Shown here one piece after another: positions 8,382-18,366 of a stretch of DNA of 64,000 nt. Origin of the DNA: Streptomyces sp. NBC_00237 (lineage in GTDB: Bacteria; Actinomycetota; Actinomycetes; Streptomycetales; Streptomycetaceae); assembly GCF_026342435.1 (NCBI RefSeq), contig NZ_JAPEMT010000002.1, positions 2,046,001 through 2,110,000 on the forward strand. The letters are read 5' to 3'. Below the pieces are notes generated by a model. That model did no database searches, was not told where the DNA came from, and saw only the letters and a program-made list of their open reading frames with translations. The position numbers and the translations under genes were made by a program. The stretch's first letter is position 1. Every line of letters starts with the position of its first letter.

Positions 8382-9350
8382 ATGACCGCACGCACCCCCC
8401 GCCGCTCTGCCGTACGTTCCCGCATAGCAGCGGTCGGCGCCCTCGCGGTCGCCGGCGCCCTCGTCCTGACCGGTTGCGGCGACCAGACCAAGTCCGCCGA
8501 GCCGAACGGCGGCGGCAGCAAGGAATCGGGCAACGGCAACGGCAACGCGCTGTTCGCCAAGCTCCCCGCGGAGATCCAGAAGAAGGGCACGCTGGAGATC
8601 GGCACCAACGCCGAGTACGCCCCGATGGAGTCCAAGGAGGGCGACAAGATCGTCGGCGTCGACCCCGACCTGGCCGCCGCGATCGGCGAGAAGCTCGGCG
8701 TCAAGGTGAAGCTCACCGACGCCAAGTTCGACACCCTGATCACCGGCGTGAACGCGGGCCGTTACGACGCCGCGATGTCCTCCATCACGGACAACAAGTC
8801 CCGCCAGGAGGGCCTGGACGAGGACGGCAAGAAGCTCGGCCAGGGCGTCGACTTCGTCGACTACTTCGTCGCGGGCACCGCCATCTACGTCAAGAAGGGC
8901 AACGCGGCGGGCATCAAGACCTTCGACGACCTGTGCGGCAAGCCGGTCGGCGTGCAGATGGGCACCACGTACGAGACCGCCCTGAAGACCCTGTCGAAGA
9001 AGTGCACCGACGGCGGCAAGAAGGCCGTCGAGATCAAGGCGTTCGAGAACGACACCGAGGCCCAGACCCGCGTCCGGGCCGGTGGCGTGGTCGCCGGTGT
9101 CAACGACTACCCGGTGGCGGTCGACCTGGCCCGCAAGGCGGGCGGCGGCAACACCTTCGAGGTCGTCGGCGAGCAGTTCGAGGCGGGCCCGTTCGGCATC
9201 GCCGTGGACAAGAAGAACACCAAGCTGCGCGACGTCCTCAAGGAGGCCGTCGACGCGATCATCAAGGACGGCTCCTACACGAAGGTGCTGGAGAAGTGGG
9301 GCGCCCAGACCGGCGCGATCAAGGCCGCCGCGATCAACGGCGGCAAGTGA
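8382..9350 (+). CDS. polar amino acid ABC transporter, substrate-binding lipoprotein
   Basis: This is a 322-residue family 3 solute-binding protein. Residues 1-31 are a twin-basic signal sequence ending in the lipobox LTGC (Cys32). A Gly/Asn/Ser linker follows, then the domain beginning GTLEIGTNAEYAPMESKEGD, with VGVDPDLAAAIGEKLGVKV and the C-terminal VLEKWGAQ. ATG at 8382 has GGAGGA at 8371-8376. It is the first gene of a binding protein-permease-ATPase operon. The substrate is probably glutamate/glutamine or a related polar amino acid; sequence alone does not decide. Confidence 0.92.
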   Translation: MTARTPRRSAVRSRIAAVGALAVAGALVLTGCGDQTKSAEPNGGGSKESGNGNGNALFAKLPAEIQKKGTLEIGTNAEYAPMESKEGDKIVGVDPDLAAAIGEKLGVKVKLTDAKFDTLITGVNAGRYDAAMSSITDNKSRQEGLDEDGKKLGQGVDFVDYFVAGTAIYVKKGNAAGIKTFDDLCGKPVGVQMGTTYETALKTLSKKCTDGGKKAVEIKAFENDTEAQTRVRAGGVVAGVNDYPVAVDLARKAGGGNTFEVVGEQFEAGPFGIAVDKKNTKLRDVLKEAVDAIIKDGSYTKVLEKWGAQTGAIKAAAINGGK

Positions 9351-9404
9351 CCTCTCCCGGTCCCTTGTCGGCGTACCACTGAGCACCACTGAAGGGCAGT
9401 CGTC

Positions 9405-10378
9405 ATGACTGAGAAGTTCAGCAAGGAGCCGGCGGACACACCCCCCGCCGGACACTCGGACGCGGTGAGCGGGACGGCCACCCCGTCCTCCTCCGTACCG
9501 CCCGAGACCATCAAGGCCATCCCCGTACGCCATTACGGGCGCTGGATCAGCGGCGTGATCGTCGTCGCGCTGCTGCTCCTGCTCGGGTACTCGTTCTCGC
9601 AGGGCGACATCCAGTGGCGCGCGGTCGGCGACAAGCTCTTCGACGACACCGTCGTCGCGGGCGCCGGACGCACCCTGCTGATCAGCGTGCTCGCCATGGT
9701 GATGGGCGTGGTGCTCGGCATCGTGCTGGCCGTGATGCGGCTCTCCAAGAACCCGGTGACCAGCGGTGTCGCCTGGCTCTACATCTGGTTCTTCCGCGGC
9801 ACGCCGGTCTACCTCCAGCTGCTGCTGTGGTTCAACCTCGCGCTGATCTTCCCCGTACTGAATCTCGGTCCTTTCTACAAGGACGAGATGACGGACGTGA
9901 TGACGCCGTTCCTGTGCGCGCTGCTCGGCCTCGGCCTGAACGAGGCGGCCTACATGGCGGAGATCTGCCGGGCCGGTCTGCTGGCCGTCGACGAGGGCCA
10001 GACCGAGGCGTCGCAGGCGCTCGGCATGAGCCAGGGCAAGACGCTGCGCCGGATCGTGATCCCGCAGGCGATGCGGGTGATCGTGCCGCCGACCGGCAAC
10101 GAGTTCATCAACATGCTGAAGACGTCGGCGCTGGTGTACGCGGTGACGTACAACGAGCTGCTGCGCTCGACGTCGGCGATCGGTTCGACCTCGTACGCCG
10201 TGATGGAGATGTTCTTCGTCGCCGCGATCTGGTACCTGGTCATGACCAGCGTGTTCTCCGTCTTCCAGTACTACCTGGAGCGGCGTTACGCCCGGGGCAC
10301 GCTGCGCTCGCTGCCGGACACCCCGTTCCAGAAGATCAAGGCCAACATGCTGAGCCTCAGCGGCGGTAGGGGTGTGCG

Positions 10379-10382
<4 letters not shown>
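9405..10382 (+). CDS. polar amino acid ABC transporter, permease
   Basis: This is a 325-residue inner-membrane subunit of the His/Glu/Gln/Arg permease family. A disordered N-terminus of about 45 residues precedes the first membrane segment (VIVVALLLLLGYSF). The cytoplasmic EAA loop is visible as EASQALGMSQGKTLRRIVIP and would contact the ATPase. There is only one permease gene, so it presumably works as a homodimer. It overlaps the ATPase start by 4 bp (ATGA), which indicates translational coupling. Confidence 0.93.
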
Positions 10383-11140
<758 letters not shown>

Positions 11141-11174
11141 CCCTCTGTCTCTGTACGAGGATGTCTCTGTACGA

Positions 11175-11214
11175 GGAAGGGGCGGCGCGGAATCAACTCC
11201 GCACCGCCCCTTCC
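11175..11214. terminator. convergent terminator after importer operon
   Basis: The arms 11175-11190 and 11199-11214 pair with one mismatch around an 8-nt loop, between two convergent genes. A duplicated TCTCTGTACGAGGA lies just before it (from about 11150 and 11164). Confidence 0.75.
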
Positions 11215-11238
11215 CCCTTGCCCGGCCGCCTACTCGGC

Positions 11239-12000
11239 CTACTTGACCGCGAGCACCATCGCGTCCGACGGCGACGCCCACACGGCCCGCGCCTCCCCGA
11301 ACCCGGCCGCGCGCAGCGTGGCCGCGTGCCACTCCACGGACGGCGTCTCGCCGTCCGCGTGCTCCCCGAAGATCGCGAACCGCTCGGCGGTGGGAGCCGC
11401 CAACTTCGGGTCGGCGGCGGCCAGTCGCCACCACCCGGCCCAGTCCGTCACGCCTTCCTCGCCCCTCCTGCGTTCCATGAGCGCATGCCGGTGCGCCCGC
11501 TCGGCGGCGTTGATCCGAGGCGTCGTCGCGTCCTTCATCCGGTCCGCGTTCATGAACACCCCGCCCTCCCTGACCAGTTCACCGATCTGCCCGTACAACG
11601 TCCCGAGCGGCCCGAGCCTCAGCCAGTGCAGGGCGGTCGCCGTGACCACCGCGTCGTACGTCTCGTACGGCAGCTTGTCCCGCCACGCCGGATCGGTCAG
11701 ATCGGCACTCACGAACTCGACCCTCCCATCCCCCTCGAAGGTCCCCCGCGCGATCGCGAGCAGTGCCGGATCGAGGTCGACCCCCGTGCTCGTCGCGTCC
11801 GGGAACCGCTCCAGCAGCCTGCCCGTGATACTTCCCGTACCGCACGCGAGGTCCAGCACCCGGGCCTCGCGCCCGACGAACGCCTCCACCATGTCGAGCA
11901 TGACCTCGAACCGCTCCTCGCGGTCGGGCATGTACCACTCCTGCTGCCGGTCCCAGCTGGACTGCCACTCGCCCCAGCCCGTCGTCGTCGCGTCCACCAC
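11239..12000 (-). CDS. SAM-dependent class I methyltransferase
   Basis: This is a 253-residue protein with the SAM motif VLDLACGTGSITGRLLERFP, the acidic loop TGVDLDPALLAIARG and the later FVSADLTDPAW and YDAVVTATALHWL. Substrate and pathway are unknown. The start is uncertain: GTG codons lie at 12009, 12000 and 11997. GGAG is best spaced for 12000, while 12009 would add three residues. It is divergent from the CGNR regulator, with only about 85 bp between starts. It seems to be a single gene. Confidence 0.85.
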   Translation of the reverse strand: MVDATTTGWGEWQSSWDRQQEWYMPDREERFEVMLDMVEAFVGREARVLDLACGTGSITGRLLERFPDATSTGVDLDPALLAIARGTFEGDGRVEFVSADLTDPAWRDKLPYETYDAVVTATALHWLRLGPLGTLYGQIGELVREGGVFMNADRMKDATTPRINAAERAHRHALMERRRGEEGVTDWAGWWRLAAADPKLAAPTAERFAIFGEHADGETPSVEWHAATLRAAGFGEARAVWASPSDAMVLAVK

Positions 12001-12093
12001 GCAAACCACCCGCTCCGTAATACCCTAGACATCGAAGCGCCTATTACCATCGACGCTCACACCGAGACTAAGCCGCCCCGGTAAGGACTACAA

Positions 12094-12723
12094 GTGGAAC
12101 TGGCCTATTACGCGGACTACGCCGTGCGCCTGGTGAACACGGAGGAACCCGCCCGCAACAAGGACACGCTCACCTCCGTCGAGGCCGTCCGTGAACTCTT
12201 CGGCCCCAGCCAGCAGGCCGCCCGCCGCGCCACGGACGCGGACGTCACCCGCTTCCGCTCCGTACGCGGCCGCCTGCGCGCGATCTTCGAGGCGGCGGAC
12301 ACCGGCGACGAGACCCTCGCCGTCGACCTCCTGAACTCCCTCCTCCTCGAATTCCCGGTCAGCCCCCAGATCTCCGGCCACGAGACGCGCAAGAGCGACG
12401 GGCGCCCCGACTGGCACATGCACCTCGCCGACCACCCCTCGAACGCGACCGCGGGCTTCGCCGCCACCGCCTCGATGGGCCTCGCCTTCCACGTCACGGA
12501 GTACGGCCCCGACCGCCTCGGCCTGTGCCAGGCACTCCCCTGCCGCAACGCCTACCTGGACACCTCCACCAACCGCTCCCGCCGCTACTGCTCCGACCGT
12601 TGCGCGACCCGCGCGAACGTGGCCGCCTACCGCGCCCGCAAGCGCCTGGAGAGCGACCGGTCCGCGAACACCGGCCGCACCGCCCCCACGAGCCACGACG
12701 CCACCACCCCCACCGACCGCTGA
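12094..12723 (+). CDS. CGNR zinc-finger protein, likely regulator
   Basis: This 209-residue protein starts at GTG 12094. The N-terminal part (about 1-130) is the ABATE-type putative stress-response domain. The C-terminal CGNR finger runs CQALPCRNAYLDTSTNRSRR then YCSDRCATRANVAAYRARKR; its four Cys would bind zinc, and the basic tail suggests nucleic acid binding. The final Thr/Ser/Asp-rich 25 residues overlap the 3' end of the convergent sodX by 97 bp. The target is unknown. Confidence 0.88.
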   Translation: MELAYYADYAVRLVNTEEPARNKDTLTSVEAVRELFGPSQQAARRATDADVTRFRSVRGRLRAIFEAADTGDETLAVDLLNSLLLEFPVSPQISGHETRKSDGRPDWHMHLADHPSNATAGFAATASMGLAFHVTEYGPDRLGLCQALPCRNAYLDTSTNRSRRYCSDRCATRANVAAYRARKRLESDRSANTGRTAPTSHDATTPTDR

Positions 12724-13079
12724 CGCCCGGCCTGCACCGGCCGGTACCGCGCCCGCACCCGCCCGAGCACCAGCGCGGGCGGCACGGCCCCGAAGGCCCT
12801 GCTGTCCGACACCTCCTCGTCCTGGTTGTCGCCCAGCACCCACCACCCCCCTTCCCGCCGCTCCACGACCCTCTTCACCACCAGCAGGTCCTGCCGCAAC
12901 GGATGCCTCATCACCACGACATCACCCACCCGCACCACGGCGCCCCAATGCACCAGCACCTGGTCCCGGTGGAGCAGCGTGGGCACCATGGACAGCCCGG
13001 TGACCTCGGCGACCCCGAACGGCAGCAAGCCCGCCGGCAGCCCCTGTTCACGCGGCTGCCCCTGCCCGTAGTCCGTCAT
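12627..13079 (-). CDS. sodX: SodX, signal-peptidase-like NiSOD maturation protease
   Basis: This is a 150-residue S26-family peptidase. The catalytic Ser is in VTGLSMVPTLL, the Lys in LVVKRVVERR, and box E in VLGDNQDEEVSDSR. ATG at 13079 is chosen for its excellent GAGGAGG 8 nt upstream; longer frames reach 13154. There is no membrane anchor, unlike true signal peptidases. SodX homologues adjacent to sodN are known to remove the N-terminal propeptide of nickel superoxide dismutase. It is divergent from sodN (156 bp between starts), and its 3' end overlaps the CGNR gene antisense. Identity rests on both domain and location. Confidence 0.9.
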   Translation of the reverse strand: MTDYGQGQPREQGLPAGLLPFGVAEVTGLSMVPTLLHRDQVLVHWGAVVRVGDVVVMRHPLRQDLLVVKRVVERREGGWWVLGDNQDEEVSDSRAFGAVPPALVLGRVRARYRPVQAGRQRSVGVVASWLVGAVRPVFADRSLSRRLRAR

Positions 13080-13234
13080 CTGCGGCACCTCCTCGTCACG
13101 TTCCTTCACCGCCCCCAGTCCCATACTCACCCCGGACTTTTGACGTAAGCCCATGGGGGCACTCGCGAAAACCCTCCTTGCACGGAGTAATCTCCACCCT
13201 TGAGAAGACGATCACGAGGAAGGATGCGATTTAC

Positions 13235-13630
13235 ATGCTCTCCCGCCTGTTCGCCCCCAAGGTCAAGGTCAGCGCTCACTGCGACCTCCCCTGCGGCGTG
13301 TACGACCCCGCCCAGGCCCGCATCGAGGCCGAGTCGGTCAAGGCCGTCCAGGAGAAGATGGCCGCCAACGACGACGCGCACTTCCAGGCGCGTGCCGTCG
13401 TCATCAAGGAGCAGCGCGCGGAGCTCGCGAAGCACCACGTCTCGGTGCTGTGGAGCGACTACTTCAAGCCCCCGCACTTCGAGAAGTACCCGCAGCTGCA
13501 CCAGCTGGTCAACGACACCCTGAAGGCCCTGTCGGCCGCGAAGGCGTCGACGGACCCGAAGACCGGCGAGAAGGCCCTCGAACTCATCGCCGAGATCGAC
13601 CGCATCTTCTGGGAGACCAAGAAGGTCTGA
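13235..13630 (+). CDS. sodN: nickel superoxide dismutase
   Basis: This is a 131-residue precursor. After a 14-residue propeptide (MLSRLFAPKVKVSA) comes the nickel hook HCDLPCGVYDP: His1, Cys2 and Cys6 of the mature enzyme ligate Ni and disproportionate superoxide. The remaining helices match the roughly 117-residue mature NiSOD. ATG at 13235 follows GAGGAAGGA about 10 nt upstream. Processing requires SodX, encoded divergently. In Streptomyces sodN is induced by nickel, partly via a small RNA from the sodF 3' UTR. That regulation is known from other species, and I did not locate the pairing site here. Confidence 0.96.
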   Translation: MLSRLFAPKVKVSAHCDLPCGVYDPAQARIEAESVKAVQEKMAANDDAHFQARAVVIKEQRAELAKHHVSVLWSDYFKPPHFEKYPQLHQLVNDTLKALSAAKASTDPKTGEKALELIAEIDRIFWETKKV

Positions 13631-13652
13631 CGCCTTCGCCTGTCCCCCTCTG

Positions 13653-13708
13653 ACCGCACCCGGTCCGCAGACCGCCCCTCGGGGCGGGCGTGGCGGACCG
13701 GGTGCGGT
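13653..13708 (+). terminator. sodN terminator
   Basis: Sixteen-base arms 13653-13668 and 13693-13708 are perfectly complementary. An inner GCCCC/GGGGC hairpin lies in the loop, and CTTTTC follows, giving a near-canonical intrinsic terminator. Confidence 0.88.
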
Positions 13709-13806
13709 CTTTTCGGCTCGGGCCGGGTGGGGGCGGCACGCTTCCTGTGAGCGGCTCACGTCCTGGGGATCTCGACGGGGTGTCGGGCCGCCGCTAGGTT
13801 CGGTGG

Positions 13807-14649
13807 ATGGAGATCTTGAGGTACGTGGCTTTCAGTACGGACCCGGCGGGTGGCAATCCCGCCGGTGTGGTGCTGGACGCCAGCGGGGCGAGCGAACGGG
13901 ATCTGCTGGCGGTCGCGGCGGAGGTGGGGTTCTCGGAGACCGCGTTCGTGGTGCCGGTGGGGGAAGGGGTGCTGGACGTCCGGTACTTCAGTCCGCTGGC
14001 CGAGGTTCCGTTCTGCGGGCACGCGACCATCGCGACCGCCGTGGCGTACGCCGAGCGGCACGGGGTGGGTGAGCTCGTGTTCCGTACGAAGGCGGGGGAC
14101 GTCCGGGTCTCCACCACCCGTGCGGAGGACGGCTCGGTGGTGGCGACGCTCGTGAGCGTGGAGCCGACGACCGAGGAATTGGGTGCGGACGTGCTCGGGG
14201 AGCTGTTGGGGGCGCTGCGGTGGTCGAGGGACGACCTCGATCCGGCATTGCCGCCGCGCGTGGCGTACGCCGGGGCCCGGCATCCCGTGATCGCCTCGGC
14301 GACCCGGGAGCGGCTGGCGGAGCTGGCGTACGACATGCCCGCGCTCGCCGGGCTGATGGCGCGGTTCGAGTGGACGACCGTGGATCTGGTGTGGCGCGAG
14401 TCGGCGACCGTCTTTCACGCCCGCAATCCGTTTCCGCCCGGCGGAGTGGTGGAGGACCCGGCCACCGGGGCGGCGGCCGCGGCCTTCGGCGGGTACCTGC
14501 GCGAGCTTCAACTCGTGGACGTACCGTGCGAGGTGACGGTACATCAGGGGTACGACATGGGGCGGCCCGGCACGATCCGGGTGGGCATCCCGGCGGACCC
14601 GGGGGCCGGTGTCTCGGTGACGGGTACGGCTGTTCCGTACGCGGGCTGA
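13807..14649 (+). CDS. PhzF-family isomerase/epimerase-like protein
   Basis: This 280-residue protein has the PhzF/DapF-like fold. Visible are the N-terminal YVAFSTDPAGGNPAGVVLD, the catalytic Glu in GFSETAFV, CGHATIATA in the first domain, and EDPATGAAAAAFGGYL with HQGYDMGRPGTI in the second. Members include phenazine enzymes, but most are of unknown substrate. With no phenazine genes nearby, only the family should be named. It is a single gene between two large intergenic gaps. Confidence 0.9.
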   Translation: MEILRYVAFSTDPAGGNPAGVVLDASGASERDLLAVAAEVGFSETAFVVPVGEGVLDVRYFSPLAEVPFCGHATIATAVAYAERHGVGELVFRTKAGDVRVSTTRAEDGSVVATLVSVEPTTEELGADVLGELLGALRWSRDDLDPALPPRVAYAGARHPVIASATRERLAELAYDMPALAGLMARFEWTTVDLVWRESATVFHARNPFPPGGVVEDPATGAAAAAFGGYLRELQLVDVPCEVTVHQGYDMGRPGTIRVGIPADPGAGVSVTGTAVPYAG

Positions 14650-14824
14650 GCGGGGGGACGAGGGTGGGGCCAGGGGCCGGGAGGGGCGGGACTTGGACTC
14701 GTTCCGGGCCCCACCGTAGGTTTGCCACCGAGCGGGGGCCGTCCGGCGGGCGGGCTCCGGGAGCCCGGGACCCTGGCGTCTGACAGCCACCCGGCCGAAC
14801 GCAGCCGGACGCGAGTGGACGCAG

Positions 14825-16480
14825 GTGGAGACCGTGGTCGAGTCAGTGATGGAGTCAGTGGTGAGGAGCGCGGAGCCTCGCGCCGGGCGAATATCCCCGG
14901 CTCCGGTCGTCCCGTACGGCCGGAGCGCACGGCTGCGGGCCGTGCTGCGGGAGCGGCTGCCGGGGCCGCGTGGGCTGGCCTGGTCGCTGACCGGGTTGTT
15001 CTTCGTGCTCTACGCGACCGTCGCCGTGCTGCGCAACGACCGGATGCTCAATGCCGGGTTCGACCTCGGGATATTCGAGCAGGCGGTCCGTGCGTACGCG
15101 CACGGGCAGGCGCCGGTCGTGGAGTTGAAGGGGCCGGGGTACAACCTCCTCGGCGACCACTTCCACCCGATCCTGGTGCTGCTCGCACCCCTCTACCGGC
15201 TCTTTCCCGGTTCCGACACCCTCCTCGTCGCCCAGGCCGCCCTGCTGGCCTCGGCCTGTTATCCGCTGACCCGGTGGGCGCACCGCGCGGTCGGCCCGGT
15301 GGCGGCGCTGGTGGTGGGGCTGGGGGTCGGGGCGTCCTGGGGGATCGTCTCGGCGGCGGCGAAGGACTTCCACGAGATCGCGTTCGCGGTGCCGATGCTG
15401 GCCTTCGGGGCGGTGGCGCTGGGGCAACGGCGGTGGTGGGCCGCAGTGCTGTGGACCGCGCCGTTGCTGCTGGTCAAGGAGGATCTGGGGCTGACGTTCG
15501 CGGCGGTCGGCGGGTATCTCGTGTGGCAGGCGGTACGGGAGCGGAGGGCCGGGCGGCGGCAGGGGCGCGAGCGGGCACAGGAGCAGACGCGGCAGCAGAC
15601 GCGGCAGCAGACGCGGCAGCAGGCGGCCCCGCTCGGGCTCGGGATCGCCGTGATACTGCTCGGGGCCGTCGGCAGCGCGATCGAGATCCTGGTGCTGCTT
15701 CCGGCGATGAACCCCAGCGGCGCGTTCGCGTACTGGGGGCAGTTGCCGGGTGAGGAGGGGGCGAGCGGCGCGGGAGTGCTGTCGCTCGCGCTGGGGCTGT
15801 TGTGGCCGCCGATGAAGTGGTTGCTGGTGTTCATGCTGGCGGCTCCGGTGGCGTTCTTCGGCGTACGGTCTCCGCTGGTCCTGCTCTGTGTGCCGACGCT
15901 GGGGTGGCGGTTCGTGGCGGGGAACGAGCACTACTGGACGCCCGGATTCCACTACAGCGCGATCCTGATGCCCGTACTGTTCGCGGGCTTCGTCGATGTG
16001 CTGAGCCGGAGGCGGGAGCTGTTGCCGGGGGTGTGGAGGCGGCGCGCGCTCGGCTTCTCCGCCGCGTTCACGGCGGTGACGGCGGCCGTCTACCCGCTGC
16101 ACGACCTGGTGCTCCCGTCCGCCTGGCGCACTCCGGAGCACGTCGTCGCCGCCCGGCAGGTCCTCGACCGGATTCCGGACGGCGACACCGTCGCCTCCTC
16201 CAACCGGCTCGCACCGATGCTCACCTCCCGGACCACCGTCAGCCTGGTCTGTTACGGGGCGGGGGGCGACCCGAAGGCCCCGCCGACGGGCCTTCCGGCG
16301 GACCCGCCGCGCTGGGTGGTCTTCGACCGTACGGATCCGACGGTGAAGGTGCCGTGTCCCGTCGAGCGGTCGCGGCAGATGCTCCAGCTGTACCGGGAGC
16401 ACGGGTACGTGGAGATCGTCGAGCGGGACGGGATCACGCTGCTGCGCAGCCCGCAGGTACGGGACCCGGCAGCCCCGTAG
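14825..16480 (+). CDS. DUF2079 multi-pass membrane protein
   Basis: This is a 551-residue integral membrane protein with about ten hydrophobic segments. Motifs typical of DUF2079 are FDLGIFEQAVRAYAHG, GDHFHPILVLLAPLYRL and KDFHEIAFAVPML, followed by a C-terminal soluble domain (about 420-551). The family resembles glycosyltransferase-C-type membrane enzymes, but no activity is proven. A cytoplasmic loop near residue 250 carries a QQTR-type repeat encoded by a 12-bp tandem repeat. GTG at 14825 is the longest start; GTG or ATG codons up to 14873 are alternatives because no clear ribosome site is visible. Confidence 0.83.
   Translation: METVVESVMESVVRSAEPRAGRISPAPVVPYGRSARLRAVLRERLPGPRGLAWSLTGLFFVLYATVAVLRNDRMLNAGFDLGIFEQAVRAYAHGQAPVVELKGPGYNLLGDHFHPILVLLAPLYRLFPGSDTLLVAQAALLASACYPLTRWAHRAVGPVAALVVGLGVGASWGIVSAAAKDFHEIAFAVPMLAFGAVALGQRRWWAAVLWTAPLLLVKEDLGLTFAAVGGYLVWQAVRERRAGRRQGRERAQEQTRQQTRQQTRQQAAPLGLGIAVILLGAVGSAIEILVLLPAMNPSGAFAYWGQLPGEEGASGAGVLSLALGLLWPPMKWLLVFMLAAPVAFFGVRSPLVLLCVPTLGWRFVAGNEHYWTPGFHYSAILMPVLFAGFVDVLSRRRELLPGVWRRRALGFSAAFTAVTAAVYPLHDLVLPSAWRTPEHVVAARQVLDRIPDGDTVASSNRLAPMLTSRTTVSLVCYGAGGDPKAPPTGLPADPPRWVVFDRTDPTVKVPCPVERSRQMLQLYREHGYVEIVERDGITLLRSPQVRDPAAP
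15584..15622. repeat. 12-bp tandem repeat inside DUF2079 gene
   Basis: The unit CAGACGCGGCAG occurs three times in direct tandem (15584-15619), encoding a Gln/Thr/Arg repeat in a predicted cytoplasmic loop. Copy number probably varies between strains without a frameshift. Confidence 0.85.
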
Positions 16481-16515
16481 ACCCCGGCAGCCCCGGCAGC
16501 CCCGTCCACAGGTTC

Positions 16516-17334
16516 CTAGCCCCGGGGCCCCGCAGGCGGCTCCCAGGCGCGGGGGCCGGTCTCGGATGACCGCCCGGCGGGCCCGTCGCGGAGGCGGGTT
16601 CCGGCCGGGGCGCGGCCCTCCCGCCGGAGGTCCAGCGTGCCGTCCACGACCCCCGTCGCCACGTCGTCGAGCTTGAGCTGATGGGAGCGCGCGTACCTAC
16701 GCAGCAGCGCGAAGGTCTCGTCCATGGAGGAGTTCAGCCGGTTCGCGAGGACGCCCTTGGCCTGTTCGATGACGACGCGGCTGGTCAGCGCCCGCTTCAG
16801 CTGCGACGTCAGGATGCGGCTGTCGTTCAGCTCGCGCTCGCACAGCAGCGCGATCGTGGCGGCCTCGGTCAGGGACCGCCCCAGGGACAGTGTGCCGGGC
16901 GACAGGGGTTCGGCGTCGTCGCGCAGGAGGACGAGCGCGCCGACCCGTTCGTCGTTACGGCGCAACGGCAGGGCCGCCGCCCGGGCGTAGCCGAACTGCC
17001 GCGCCCTCGCCGCGTACCACGGCCAGCGCAGCCCTGCCGACGCCTCGTCGAGCACGGTGTCGCTGACGTCGCCCGTGTGCAGGCAGTCGTGGCCCGCTCC
17101 TTCCTGCCAGCCCGCGGCCTCCTGTTCGAGGAGGGCCGCCTGCGGGTCGGACCCGGCGACGTGGGCGGGCCGCGCCCCGTCCAGGACGAGCACCGCACCG
17201 ACCGCGCGGACCCCCAGGAGCTCCTTGCCCCATGCGGCGAGCGTGACGAGGAAGGAGGGGACGTCGTACGAACGGTTCAGCGAGTCGGCCACTGCCACGA
17301 AGGCGTCGGCGAGCCGCTGGTCCGGCGTGGTCAT
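16516..17334 (-). CDS. GAF-ANTAR RNA-binding regulator (first)
   Basis: This is a 272-residue protein. The ATG at 17334 (MTTPDQRLADAFVAVADSLN) is chosen for AAGGAG 9 nt upstream. A GAF sensor domain covers about 15-170, and the ANTAR domain about 185-240 (LTSRVVIEQAKGVLANRLN then DETFALLRRYARSHQLKL). ANTAR proteins bind paired hexaloop hairpins in nascent RNA and prevent termination. The C-terminal 35 residues are disordered. It is the last gene of a minus-strand cluster with a second GAF-ANTAR, a CheR-like and a CheB-like gene. The signal and RNA target are unknown. Confidence 0.9.
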   Translation of the reverse strand: MTTPDQRLADAFVAVADSLNRSYDVPSFLVTLAAWGKELLGVRAVGAVLVLDGARPAHVAGSDPQAALLEQEAAGWQEGAGHDCLHTGDVSDTVLDEASAGLRWPWYAARARQFGYARAAALPLRRNDERVGALVLLRDDAEPLSPGTLSLGRSLTEAATIALLCERELNDSRILTSQLKRALTSRVVIEQAKGVLANRLNSSMDETFALLRRYARSHQLKLDDVATGVVDGTLDLRREGRAPAGTRLRDGPAGRSSETGPRAWEPPAGPRG

Positions 17335-17461
17335 GGCGGCGCTCCTTTCCGTCGGTGCACGATGCGTGCGCGTACGTACGGAGGTGTTCCGTACGCGGTT
17401 CGCACGGACTTCTCGGTCTTCCGCACGGAGTTGTCGGTTGTCGGTTATCGGTTCCTGGTCT

Positions 17462-18343
17462 TCAGTCAATCCCGAACCGGTCGGTGGAGAGCCGCAGTTC
17501 GCCGGAAAGGATCCGCTCCGCGACCGATTCGGCTGATTCTCCCTGCGCGAAGGCCCGGGCCTTGATCAGTTCCAGGGCGTCCCCGACGGAGCACCGCGCC
17601 TGCTCGGACAGCGCCCCGGCCGCCTGGTGCACGACGGCCCGCAGGTCCGCGCCGCCGTACAGGCCGGGGTCCGCGTCGGCCCCCAGGAGCACCCCGTCGG
17701 CCAGTGCCGCCGCCACCTCGCCGAGCACGCCCTCCTCGGCCAGCCCCGGCCGGGGGTCGAAGACGGTGAGCGCCCCGATGCAGCCCGACGCAGCGGTCAG
17801 CGGTACGGCGAAGACGGCGGACAGCCCCAGGTCGGCCAGCCCGGTGCCGTACCCGGGCCAGCGCCGCTCGGCGTCCGTCCCGCAGGCGGCGACCGGCAGG
17901 CGTCCGCTCGCCGCCTCGTGGGCCGGGCCCGCACCCAGGACGTACTCCAGGTCCTGCGCCCGGCGGGCGAGCGGGTCGGAGGCGGCGACCGCGAGCTGGT
18001 CCAGGTCTTCGCCGACGAGGACGAGTGCGGCGCTCCGGGTGCCGCAGGCGTCCGCGACCTCCGCCATGAACAGGGGGCGGCTGCCCCGGCCCGCCGACCA
18101 CTGCGCCGCGCGCCGGGCGAAGGACTCCTGGAGCACGGCCGCCGCCCGGTGCCGGGCCGCGACCTGGCGGTGCGTCGCGGCCATCGAGCGGTGGAAGGGG
18201 AGACCGGTCTCCTCGGCGAGGCGCTCATGGCGCTCGGCGAGGCGGTTCTGGCGTGTTGCGCGCGCGGCTGCCATGATCGCGCGGCGGAGGGCTTCCGCCG
18301 CCTGGTCACCTGCCGGTTCGCGGCCTGCTCCCTGTGCCGTCAT
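17462..18343 (-). CDS. GAF-ANTAR regulator with N-terminal helical region (second)
   Basis: This is a 293-residue protein with ATG at 18343. The first 80 residues are Arg/Ala/Glu-rich helix with HERLAEETGLPFHRSM. A GAF-like domain follows (about 85-220, including VLVGEDLDQLAVAASD and AVFAVPLTAASGCIGAL). A C-terminal ANTAR-like helix bundle (DLRAVVHQAAGALSEQARCS, ALELIKARAFAQGESAESVA) ends the protein. It differs enough from its neighbour that recent duplication is unlikely. It lies 23 bp downstream of the CheR-PAS gene and probably shares its transcript. Confidence 0.87.
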   Translation of the reverse strand: MTAQGAGREPAGDQAAEALRRAIMAAARATRQNRLAERHERLAEETGLPFHRSMAATHRQVAARHRAAAVLQESFARRAAQWSAGRGSRPLFMAEVADACGTRSAALVLVGEDLDQLAVAASDPLARRAQDLEYVLGAGPAHEAASGRLPVAACGTDAERRWPGYGTGLADLGLSAVFAVPLTAASGCIGALTVFDPRPGLAEEGVLGEVAAALADGVLLGADADPGLYGGADLRAVVHQAAGALSEQARCSVGDALELIKARAFAQGESAESVAERILSGELRLSTDRFGID

Positions 18344-18366
18344 GCGGCCAGCGTACGTCCGACGGG

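Noticed and set aside
13807..14649. Phenazine biosynthesis function for the PhzF-like protein
   Set aside because: No other phz genes occur in the window, and most members of this fold family are unrelated to phenazines.
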